Part shown: in pieces, positions 53,926 to 61,300 of the stretch
How positions within the stretch are numbered: the first letter of the stretch is position 1
How the letters are laid out: each line of letters starts with the position of its first letter
Assembly (NCBI RefSeq): GCF_024436375.1
Contig: NZ_JAFMZM010000004.1
Location: forward strand, 434,001 to 498,000
Source of the DNA: Nocardioides astragali
GTDB taxonomy: Bacteria; Actinomycetota; Actinomycetes; Propionibacteriales; Nocardioidaceae
Direction: 5' to 3'
DNA: 64,000 bases
The notes under the pieces: generated by a model
The model's database searches: none
Seen by the model: the letters and a program-made list of their open reading frames with translations, nothing else
What the model was told of the DNA's origin: nothing
Position numbers and translations under genes: made by a program

Positions 53926-55330
53926 GAGGCTGGAAGCCGGGACCGAGGTCGAGGACGCCCTCAGCCCGACGGACCTGCTCGACGCGCTTCGTGAGCGGAA
54001 GGCCACCGAGGACCGCGCGGCCGCTGACCTGCTCGATCTCGCTGCCCGGTGGGCGGACCTGCACCCGCCCGAGTCGATCCACCACGCCGCGACCTTCACG
54101 AGTGGTCGCGGGATCGGTCTCGAGTTCGAGGAACCCATCGCCGGGGAGGGCTGCCCCACGGTGGCGGAGTTCTGCGTCGCCGAGCTCGGCACCGTCCTGG
54201 GCATCTCCACCGTGTCGGCGAAACGGCTGATCGGGCACGCTCTGGAGCTGCGGCACCGACTCCCGCGACTGTGGACGCAGGTCCAGTCGGGTGGGGTCGC
54301 ACCGTGGCGGGCCCGGATGGTGGCCGAAGCCACGATCCACGCCACCCCGTCCCTGACTCCTGAGGCGGCCGCATGGGTGGATGCCCAGGTCGCTGCCGTG
54401 GCCGGTCGTGTCGGTCCCGCGCAGCTGGAGCGGCTGGTCGCCGAGACCATCAAACGGCACGAGCTCGCCGCCGACGATCCGGCGGCGGACCCGGAGGACG
54501 GTTACCTCTCGGTGGACCCGCGGCACGTCACGGTCCACGACGAGGACGTCCACTTCGCCGGCACCGTACGGATCGAGGCGGAGGTCGACCTGGCCGACGC
54601 CCTCGACGTCGACCGGGCCGTCGCCCACGGCGCAGAGCTGCGCAAGGCTCTCGGCTCGACGGAGTCCCTCGACGCCCGAAGGGCTGCCGCCCTCGGTGAC
54701 CTCGCACGGACGCAGACCGCGCTCGACCTCCACACCCAAGGCAACACCGGCACGCGCGACGCGGACGGCCTGCCGGTCGCGCGAGAAGTCGTGCTGCACG
54801 CCCACTTCGACGCTTCACTTGATGGGCTGAGCACCGTCTTCGGGCCGACCGGGCGGCTCGAGGAAGGCCAACGCCTCCTGCTGCTCGAGCAGGTCCGGGC
54901 CTGGTGCGGCGACTCCCGCACGAAGGTCACCGTCAAGCCCGTCATCGACCTCAACGCTCACCTCGAAGCGTCCGGCTACGAGATCCCCGACCGGATCCGC
55001 GAGCAGGTCATTCTTCGCGACACGACCTGCGTGTTCCCGTTCTGCACTCGACCGGCGCGTGGCTGCGACATTGACCACGTCATCGAGTACGACCACGACG
55101 CCGACACAGAAGATCGCCCACAGCCCGGGCCGACCCTGACTCCCAACCTCGGTGCGTTGTGTCGGTTCCACCACCGCCTCAAGACCCACACCGCCTGGCA
55201 CTACGACGTCATCGGACCCGGCGAGTTTGAGTGGACCAGCCCCCACGGCCACCGCTACCGCCGCGACCCTTCCGGGACCACCCCACTCGACCCGCCACCA
55301 GAACCAAGCCGGCGACCACGTCGACCATGA
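53918..55330 (+). CDS. DUF222 / HNH endonuclease-like protein (13E12 family)
   Basis: A 470-residue protein of the mycobacterial REP13E12 type. An N-terminal helical DUF222 region (about 20-330) precedes a C-terminal HNH domain with CVFPFCTRPARGCDIDHVIEY and NLGALCRFHHRLKT, which keep the zinc Cys pairs and the HNH His/Asn. The tail is Pro/Arg-rich. Nuclease activity has not been shown for most members; they occur in many copies per genome. ATG at 53918 is chosen over the GTG at 53888, which lies inside the promoter motif. Predicted to be induced by DNA damage through both PafBC and LexA. Confidence 0.88.
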   Translation: MIERLEAGTEVEDALSPTDLLDALRERKATEDRAAADLLDLAARWADLHPPESIHHAATFTSGRGIGLEFEEPIAGEGCPTVAEFCVAELGTVLGISTVSAKRLIGHALELRHRLPRLWTQVQSGGVAPWRARMVAEATIHATPSLTPEAAAWVDAQVAAVAGRVGPAQLERLVAETIKRHELAADDPAADPEDGYLSVDPRHVTVHDEDVHFAGTVRIEAEVDLADALDVDRAVAHGAELRKALGSTESLDARRAAALGDLARTQTALDLHTQGNTGTRDADGLPVAREVVLHAHFDASLDGLSTVFGPTGRLEEGQRLLLLEQVRAWCGDSRTKVTVKPVIDLNAHLEASGYEIPDRIREQVILRDTTCVFPFCTRPARGCDIDHVIEYDHDADTEDRPQPGPTLTPNLGALCRFHHRLKTHTAWHYDVIGPGEFEWTSPHGHRYRRDPSGTTPLDPPPEPSRRPRRP

Positions 55331-55760
55331 CCCCGCCCCACACCCCGCCGCACCACACGGGCGGGGCTACAGGCGCGTCCGGGCACGCTGCGTCGACCGC
55401 GCCCAGGCGATCGCCTGGCGGACGTCCGCGCCGGCGCGGTCGTACCTCGGCCCCCCGCTGACGGGCGGGGTGCGGAGTGGTCGGCCGTGGCTCGGGCTGC
55501 TGGCCTGCGTCGTGCTCGTCATGGCGCTGCCGTTGCTGCTCGCACCAGCGCTGCGGCAGCGCTGGTGCGCCGGCGCGTTCTCCGAGCTGGCCGACTGGAT
55601 CAACGACCCCCAGTGGTGAGCGCGCCGCACGCTGAGCCGTCTCGCCGCGTCCCTCCCGATCCAGCGTCCGGATTCCGCTCCCAGCCCAGGACGGGCGTCC
55701 CCCGACGCCGCCTCACCACTACCCCGTGCGTCGACCTGCCTCCGGTGTCACAGTGGTCGG
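55331..55760. other. 430-bp interval between the DUF222 gene and the hydrolase gene
   Basis: Very GC-rich (near 75%). It holds one possible small membrane-protein gene (55470-55619). The rest shows no convincing gene, RNA or strong terminator. The first 60 bases are C/A-rich like the Pro-coding end of the DUF222 gene, which may hint at decayed coding sequence. Confidence 0.4.
55470..55619 (+). CDS. possible small membrane protein
   Basis: GTG at 55470 would give 49 residues with one hydrophobic helix (WLGLLACVVLVMALPLLLAPAL) and a polar tail ending SELADWINDPQW. The open frame extends further upstream without an obvious start, and no ribosome binding site is clear. Could be a real short gene or the remnant of a longer one. 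Confidence 0.3.
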   Translation: MRSGRPWLGLLACVVLVMALPLLLAPALRQRWCAGAFSELADWINDPQW

Positions 55761-56615
55761 GTGGTCGAGATGCGCCAGGTCGCCGTGGCCGGCACCCACG
55801 TCGAGGTCGAACAGCACGGCGAGGGTGAGCAGGTCGTCGTCGTGCAGACGGCGCTGACGTTCGACGAGCTGCGGCCACTGTCGATGGCGCTGGCGGACGC
55901 CGGGGGACTACAGGTGTGGCACGTGCATCGCCGGGGCTACGGAAACAGCGGGCCCGCTCCGCAGTCCTCGTCGGTGGACAGTGACGCCGACGTCGTCGCT
56001 GCCGTCCTGAGGGAGCTGGAACTGGGACCCGTGCACGTGGTGGGGGCCAGCTACAGCGCAGCCCTCGCGCTGACGCTCGCCGGCCTGCATCCGACCGCCG
56101 TGCGCTCGCTCGCGCTCGTCGAGCCCCCGCCGTACGCCACCACAGGGGCGGCGGACTTCCGCGCCGCCACGACCGAGCTCCTTGCACTGTGGTCCCAGGA
56201 GGATGGCCCGACGCGCGCACTCGAACGGATCATGGGTCAGATCGACGGGCCCGGATGGCGCGCCAACGCCGAGCGTGACCTGCCCGGGTCGGTCGCGGCG
56301 ATGCAGCGCGACGCGGCTGCCTTCTTCGAGGCCGACCTCCCTGCCTTGCTGGAGTGGCGCTTCCCCCGAGCCGCCGCCGTACGTGTCAGCTGCCCCACGC
56401 TGCTCGTGGGCGGCGGCGACACGCGCGACTGGTTCACCGAGATGCTCGACCGGCTCGAGCGAGAGATCCCCACGACCTCGCGAGTGACGGTCCCCGGCGC
56501 CGGGCACAGCGCCGCCCTCACCCACGCCGCCGAGGTGGCCGCCGCGGTGCGCACCCACATGCGGGGCGTCTCGCGCGACATCGGTGCGCAGGAACGCGGC
56601 TCGGATCGCTCCTAG
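55761..56615 (+). CDS. alpha/beta hydrolase
   Basis: A 284-residue alpha/beta-hydrolase fold protein. The nucleophile elbow is VVGASYSAALAL (Ser in GASYS), and the late His is in VPGAGHSAAL. HRRGYGNSGPAP is the oxyanion-side loop. Substrate unknown. GTG at 55761 is used, with CACAGT 6 nt upstream; ATG at 55770 is an alternative. It ends 9 nt before the priA start but priA has its own -10. Confidence 0.82.
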   Translation: MVEMRQVAVAGTHVEVEQHGEGEQVVVVQTALTFDELRPLSMALADAGGLQVWHVHRRGYGNSGPAPQSSSVDSDADVVAAVLRELELGPVHVVGASYSAALALTLAGLHPTAVRSLALVEPPPYATTGAADFRAATTELLALWSQEDGPTRALERIMGQIDGPGWRANAERDLPGSVAAMQRDAAAFFEADLPALLEWRFPRAAAVRVSCPTLLVGGGDTRDWFTEMLDRLEREIPTTSRVTVPGAGHSAALTHAAEVAAAVRTHMRGVSRDIGAQERGSDRS

Positions 56616-56618
56616 GAT
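56613..56618 (+). promoter_or_regulatory. -10 element for priA
   Basis: TAGGAT, partly within the hydrolase stop codon (TAG at 56613-56615), ends 6 nt before the priA ATG. Confidence 0.5.
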
Positions 56619-56624
56619 CGACCC

Positions 56625-57371
56625 ATGCCCAGCACCCCCGAGCAGCCCTACCTCGAGCTCCTGCCCGCCGTCGACATCAAGGGCGGCCAGGCCGTCCAGC
56701 TGGTGCAGGGCGTGGACGGGTCGGAGAAGCGCTTCGGCGACCCCGTCGAGGCCGCGCTGCGCTGGCAGGAGGCGGGGGCGGAGTGGATCCACCTCGTCGA
56801 CCTCGACGCCGCCTTCGGCCACGGCCACAACCGCGAGCTCCAGGCCACGATCGTCGGCACGCTGGACATCCAGGTCGAGATGAGCGGCGGCATCCGCGAC
56901 GACGAGTCGCTCGAGGCGGCGATGGCGACCGGCTGCCGACGGGTCAACATCGGCACGGCCGCCCTCGAGCAGCCGGAGTGGTGCGCGCGGGCGATCGCGA
57001 CGTACGGCGACCGGGTGGCCGTCGGCCTCGACGTGCGGGGCACGACCCTCGCGGCGCGCGGATGGACCCGCGACGGCGGCGACCTCTACGAGACCCTCGC
57101 CCGCCTCGACTCGGAGGGGTGTGCGCGCTACGTCGTGACCGACGTCAACAAGGACGGCATGCTCCAGGGACCCAACCTCCAGCTCCTCCGTGACGTCTGC
57201 GCCGCCACCGGCAGGCCGGTCGTGGCCAGCGGCGGAGTGACCACCCTCGACGACATCCGCGCTCTCATGGGGCTCGTCGACGAGGGTGTGGAGGGCGCGA
57301 TCGCCGGCACGGCGCTCTACGAGGGTCGGTTCACCCTCGAGGACGCGCTCGCGCTGACGAAGGGCGCCTGA
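56625..57371 (+). CDS. priA: bifunctional ProFAR/PRA isomerase PriA
   Basis: A 248-residue (beta/alpha)8 isomerase at the hisA position. [18 protein letters not shown] opens the barrel with the catalytic Asp, and [19 protein letters not shown] holds the second. In Actinobacteria this protein usually serves both histidine (HisA) and tryptophan (TrpF) synthesis; no trpF is seen here, but the window is small. Followed 2 nt later by a Nudix gene. Confidence 0.93.
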   Translation: MPSTPEQPYLELLPAVDIKGGQAVQLVQGVDGSEKRFGDPVEAALRWQEAGAEWIHLVDLDAAFGHGHNRELQATIVGTLDIQVEMSGGIRDDESLEAAMATGCRRVNIGTAALEQPEWCARAIATYGDRVAVGLDVRGTTLAARGWTRDGGDLYETLARLDSEGCARYVVTDVNKDGMLQGPNLQLLRDVCAATGRPVVASGGVTTLDDIRALMGLVDEGVEGAIAGTALYEGRFTLEDALALTKGA

Positions 57372-57373
57372 GC

Positions 57374-57829
57374 ATGGAGTTCACCGACTACCACACCCGG
57401 CTGGCCGCCTACGCGCTCCTCCTCGACGAGGTCGACGGGCAGGAGCGGGTGCTGCTCGCGTGGTGGAACGGCGAGGGGCACAGCGACCCCGAGTGGACGC
57501 TTCCGGGGGGCGGGATCGAGTTCGACGAGTCGATCCGCGACGGCCTCGTGCGCGAGGCGTTCGAGGAGACCGGCTACCACGTCGAGCCGGGTCCGCTGCT
57601 CATCGACCACTTCTTCACCGCTCGCGGCAGGACCTTCGACGGCTGGATCCGCTCGCAGCGGTTCGTCTTCGAGGCGACCATCACGGGTGGGGAGCTGGGC
57701 ACCACTGAGGTCGACGGCTCGACGGACCACGCCGCATGGGTGCCGCTCGCAGAGCTCGACGGGCAACCCCGCTCGGAGATCGTCGACGTCGCGCTGGCCG
57801 CGCGGCGGACCGAGGAGGCACGTCGATGA
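57374..57829 (+). CDS. Nudix hydrolase
   Basis: A 151-residue Nudix protein. The Nudix box runs from [14 protein letters not shown] through [10 protein letters not shown] with all four Glu in place. It likely hydrolyses a nucleoside diphosphate derivative. It sits between priA and hisF and overlaps hisF as ATGA, suggesting cotranslation with histidine genes. A link to phosphoribosyl intermediates is speculative. Confidence 0.88.
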   Translation: MEFTDYHTRLAAYALLLDEVDGQERVLLAWWNGEGHSDPEWTLPGGGIEFDESIRDGLVREAFEETGYHVEPGPLLIDHFFTARGRTFDGWIRSQRFVFEATITGGELGTTEVDGSTDHAAWVPLAELDGQPRSEIVDVALAARRTEEARR

Positions 57830-58617
57830 GCCTCGCGGTCCGCGTCATCCCGTGTCTCGACGTCGACGGCGGCCGGGTCGTCAAGGGGGTCAACTTCACC
57901 GAGCTCCGTGACGCCGGCGACCCGGTCGAGCTCGCGCGGCTCTACGACGCGGAGGGCGCCGACGAGCTGACGTTCCTCGACATCTCCGCCTCGCACGAGG
58001 GGCGCGCCACCACCATGGAGGTGGTCAGCCGCTGCGCGGAGGAGGTGTTCATCCCGCTCACGGTCGGCGGCGGGGTCAGCAGCGTCGAGGACGTCGACCG
58101 ACTCCTGCGGGCCGGTGCCGACAAGGTCGCGGTCAACACCGCGGCGATCCACCGGCCTGAGCTGGTCGCTGAGATCGCCGACCGCTTCGGCAACCAGGTC
58201 CTGGTCCTGAGCGTCGACGCACGGCGCACCGGTTCGGACCAGCAGAGGACCCCGAGCGGCTTCGAGGTCACCACCCACGGCGGGCGCAAGAGTGCGGGCC
58301 TCGACGCCATCGAGTGGGCGGTGCGCGCCGCCGAGCTCGGCGCGGGGGAGATCCTGCTCAACGCCATGGACGCCGACGGCACCACCGACGGATTCGACCT
58401 CGAGCTCATCCGCGCCGTACGCCGCGAGGTGAGCATCCCGGTGATCGCGAGCGGGGGAGCGGGCGCGGTCGAGCACTTCCCACCGGCGGTCGACGCCGGC
58501 GCCGACGCCGTCCTCGCGGCCACCGTCTTCCACTTCGGGACCCTGCGCATCGGCGACGTCAAGACTGGTCTGGTCGCCGCCGGTCACCCCGTCCGCTGGG
58601 CGGGTCCGGAGTCGTAG
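57826..58617 (+). CDS. hisF: imidazole glycerol phosphate synthase, cyclase subunit
   Basis: A 263-residue (beta/alpha)8 enzyme that forms IGP and AICAR with His[20 protein letters not shown] has the first catalytic Asp, LTVGGGVSS the phosphate site, and [17 protein letters not shown] the second Asp. hisI, which often follows hisF, is not here. Confidence 0.96.
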   Translation: MSLAVRVIPCLDVDGGRVVKGVNFTELRDAGDPVELARLYDAEGADELTFLDISASHEGRATTMEVVSRCAEEVFIPLTVGGGVSSVEDVDRLLRAGADKVAVNTAAIHRPELVAEIADRFGNQVLVLSVDARRTGSDQQRTPSGFEVTTHGGRKSAGLDAIEWAVRAAELGAGEILLNAMDADGTTDGFDLELIRAVRREVSIPVIASGGAGAVEHFPPAVDAGADAVLAATVFHFGTLRIGDVKTGLVAAGHPVRWAGPES

Positions 58618-58620
58618 GAT
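58615..58620 (+). promoter_or_regulatory. -10 element of the amino-acid transporter operon
   Basis: TAGGAT begins with the hisF TAG stop and ends 6 nt before the ATG at 58627, so stop codon and -10 share bases. Confidence 0.5.
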
Positions 58621-58626
58621 TCGGCC

Positions 58627-59514
58627 ATGCTGAAGACCTCCCGGCCCCTCGCCGTCGCCGCACTTGCGACCGCCGCGATCGCCCTGACCGCATGCGCCCC
58701 GACGGACGAGGCCGACACCGGCACCGACGCCACCGAGTCCGCCACGGAGACCCCGGCCGCCGACGAGTGCACCCCCGACTCGATGGAGACCATCACGCCG
58801 GGCACCCTGACCATCGCGACCGACGAGCCCGCCTTCGAGCCGTGGGTCGTCGACAACGACCCCACCAACGGGCAGGGCTACGAGTCCGCGGTGGGCTACG
58901 CGATCGCCGAGCAGCTCGGCTACACCGACGATCAGGTGAACTGGGTGCGGGTGCCGTTCAACAAGGTCGTCCAGCCCGGCCCGAAGGACTTCGACTTCGA
59001 CCTCAACCAGGTCTCGATCACCGAGGCGCGCCGCAAGGCCGTGGACTTCTCCTCCGGCTACTTCGACGTCGTGCAGAGCGTCATCACCAACAAGGGGAGC
59101 GCGATCGACGGCGCGACCAGCGTCGCCGAGCTGGCCGACGCGAAGCTCGGCGCACAGGTGGGCACCACGAGCTACACGGCCATCACCGACCAGATCCAGC
59201 CTTCGCAGGATCCTCACGTCTTCGACACCAACGACCAAGCGGTCCAGGCCCTCAACAACGGCCAGATCGACGGCATCGTCGTCGACCTGCCCACCGCCTA
59301 CTACATGACCGCGGTGCAGCTCGACGACGGCGTGATCGTCGGCCAGCTGCCCCTGCCAGAGGGCGAGCCCGAGCAGTTCGGGGCCGTCCTGTCCAAGGGC
59401 AGCCCGCTGACCGACTGCGTCTCGTCGGCCGTCGACGCACTGCGCGAGGACGGCATCCTCGACCAGATCAACCAGGAGTGGCTGGCCCAGCAGGGCGCTC
59501 CCGAGCTCTCCTGA
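58627..59514 (+). CDS. amino-acid ABC transporter substrate-binding lipoprotein
   Basis: A 295-residue lipoprotein. The signal peptide ends in LTACAP with the lipidated Cys at about residue 23. An acidic Thr-rich linker precedes a type 2 periplasmic-binding domain of the polar amino-acid family (GTLTIATDEPAFEPW, SITEARRKAVDFSSGYFDV). It feeds the permease and ATPase downstream. Ligand cannot be read; context next to his genes allows histidine or a basic amino acid, as inference. Confidence 0.88.
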   Translation: MLKTSRPLAVAALATAAIALTACAPTDEADTGTDATESATETPAADECTPDSMETITPGTLTIATDEPAFEPWVVDNDPTNGQGYESAVGYAIAEQLGYTDDQVNWVRVPFNKVVQPGPKDFDFDLNQVSITEARRKAVDFSSGYFDVVQSVITNKGSAIDGATSVAELADAKLGAQVGTTSYTAITDQIQPSQDPHVFDTNDQAVQALNNGQIDGIVVDLPTAYYMTAVQLDDGVIVGQLPLPEGEPEQFGAVLSKGSPLTDCVSSAVDALREDGILDQINQEWLAQQGAPELS

Positions 59515-59528
59515 GCACCGGGTCCCCG

Positions 59529-60404
59529 ATGTCGGAGCAGCTGACCGGACAGGTCGCCGAGGACTGGCGCCCCTCCGAGGTGCAGCGCGAGCGTGACGAG
59601 TGGCGGCGACGCCGCACGCTGCGCAGCGCGGTGATCGCGGCCGGGAGCACGCTGCTCCTGCTGGGAGGCCTCGGCGGTGCCGTGGTCAGCTCGCCGGGCT
59701 GGCAACGGGTGCAGGAGACGTACTTCGACTGGGACAAGGCCGTCTCCTCGTTCCCAGCCGTGCTCGAGGGGCTGTGGCTCAACATCCGCGTGATGATCGT
59801 CTGCTGGATCCTGATCCTGGTCCTGAGCCTGACCGTCGCCATCGTCCGCACCCTCCGCGGGCCCGTGGCGTTCCCGCTGCGCCTGCTCGGCACGGCGTAC
59901 GTCGACGTCTTCCGCGGCCTGCCGCTGCTGCTGGTGATCTTCCTGCTGGGCTTCGGTGGGCCGGCGCTGGGGTTGAGCGGGATGCCCAGGTCGCCGCTCT
60001 TCTGGGGCGGCCTCGCTCTGGTGCTGTCCTACTCCGCCTACGTCGCCGAGGTCTTCCGGGCCGGCATCGAGTCGGTCCACCCGAGCCAGCGGCTGGCCGG
60101 GCGATCGCTCGGGCTGTCCTACGGGCAGACGCTGCGCCACGTCGTCCTGCCGCAGGCCTGGCGTCGCGTGATCCCGCCGCTGATGAACGACCTGGTCTCG
60201 CTGCAGAAGGACTCCGGCCTGATCGCCGTGCTCGGCGTGTCCGACGCGATCCGCAAGGCACAGATCGAGACGGCGCTCGACTTCAACTACACGCCGTACG
60301 TCGTCGCGGGCGTGCTGTTCTGCTGCCTCACCATCCCCATGGCCCGGCTCACCGACCGGTACGCCCGCAAGAAGGGCTACCACGGAGCGGGAGGTCTCCT
60401 GTGA
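59529..60404 (+). CDS. amino-acid ABC transporter permease
   Basis: A 291-residue inner-membrane permease of the HisM/GlnP type. After a basic cytoplasmic N-terminus it has about five to six membrane helices. The coupling EAA loop is FRAGIESVHPSQRLAGRSLG. The ATG start is 14 nt after the binding-protein stop, and the stop overlaps the ATPase GTG. Confidence 0.9.
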   Translation: MSEQLTGQVAEDWRPSEVQRERDEWRRRRTLRSAVIAAGSTLLLLGGLGGAVVSSPGWQRVQETYFDWDKAVSSFPAVLEGLWLNIRVMIVCWILILVLSLTVAIVRTLRGPVAFPLRLLGTAYVDVFRGLPLLLVIFLLGFGGPALGLSGMPRSPLFWGGLALVLSYSAYVAEVFRAGIESVHPSQRLAGRSLGLSYGQTLRHVVLPQAWRRVIPPLMNDLVSLQKDSGLIAVLGVSDAIRKAQIETALDFNYTPYVVAGVLFCCLTIPMARLTDRYARKKGYHGAGGLL

Positions 60405-60429
60405 GCGAGCGTGCGAGCTCCTTGTCGGG
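60401..60429 (+). repeat. start-codon repeat, copy 2 (ABC ATPase)
   Basis: Matches 51635-51663 in 25 of 29 bases. It provides the GTG start, overlaps the permease stop and encodes MSERASSLSG. Confidence 0.75.
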
Positions 60430-61171
60430 CGCGAGCGGCACCGAGCTCCTGCGGCTGTCCGGTGTGCGCAAGTCCTTCGGCGACCACGTGGTCCTGCGCG
60501 AGGTCGACCTCACGATCGAGCCCGGCCAGTGCGTCGTCCTGATCGGTGCCTCGGGGTCGGGCAAGTCGACCCTGCTGCGCTGCGTCAACCTCCTCGAGGT
60601 CGTCGACGACGGCGTGATCACCTTCGAGGGCCGCGACATCACCGACCCGCAGGTGGACGGCGACGAGGTGCGCTCGCGGATGGGGATGGTCTTCCAGGCC
60701 TACAACCTGTTCCCGCACCTCGACGTCATCGGCAACGTCACTCTGGCGCTCCGCCTGGTGCACGGCGTCGAGGCCCGCGAGGCCCGGTCGCGAGGACTCG
60801 CGATGCTGGACCGGGTGGGCCTGTCCGAGAAGGCGCTGGCCAGGCCCGACGACCTCTCGGGCGGGCAGCAGCAGCGTGTCGCCATCGCGCGGGCGCTGGT
60901 GGCCAACCCGCGGCTGATGCTGCTCGACGAGGTGACCAGCGCGCTCGACCCGGAGCTCGTGGGCGAGGTGCTCGACCTGCTCACCGAGCTCAAGGGTGAG
61001 GGCGTGACCATGCTGCTCAACACGCACGAGATGGGCTTCGCCCGCGACGTCGCCGACCAGGTCTGCTTCCTCCACGACGGCCGGATCCACGAGCGGGGGA
61101 GTCCCGACCAGGTGATCGGTGACCCTCAGGAGGAGCGCACCCGCGCCTTCCTGTCCCGGATCCGCGCCTGA
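60401..61171 (+). CDS. amino-acid ABC transporter ATP-binding protein
   Basis: A 256-residue ATPase. Walker A is GASGSGKST, the Q-loop VFQAYNLFPHL, the signature LSGGQQQR, Walker B LMLLDEVTSALD (DEV in place of DEP) and the H-loop LNTHEM. The GTG start at 60401 gives an N-terminal leader MSERASSLSG from the repeat shared with hisH. It completes the importer operon. Confidence 0.93.
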   Translation: MSERASSLSGASGTELLRLSGVRKSFGDHVVLREVDLTIEPGQCVVLIGASGSGKSTLLRCVNLLEVVDDGVITFEGRDITDPQVDGDEVRSRMGMVFQAYNLFPHLDVIGNVTLALRLVHGVEAREARSRGLAMLDRVGLSEKALARPDDLSGGQQQRVAIARALVANPRLMLLDEVTSALDPELVGEVLDLLTELKGEGVTMLLNTHEMGFARDVADQVCFLHDGRIHERGSPDQVIGDPQEERTRAFLSRIRA

Positions 61172-61211
61172 CCACCCCTAGGGGCGTCGACGGGCCGAGG
61201 CGATTGGCTCG

Positions 61212-61234
61212 CTGTCGGTGGCGAGGAATAGCCT
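61212..61234 (+). promoter_or_regulatory. RecA-NDp (PafBC-type) promoter of the ABC exporter genes
   Basis: CTGTCGGTG at 61212-61220, 8-nt spacer GCGAGGAA, TAGCCT at 61229-61234. It fits TTGTCRGTG-N8-TANNNT except at the first base. Very similar to the site at 4754, including the purine-rich spacer. No LexA box is visible downstream. Predicted transcript start about 61241, with a 60-nt leader to the GTG at 61301. Confidence 0.75.
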
Positions 61235-61300
61235 GACCGGGGTGGTCGGTTGCCTTGGGCAGCTGACACGAGCCAGACATCAAGGGGGCGGGCGACACCG

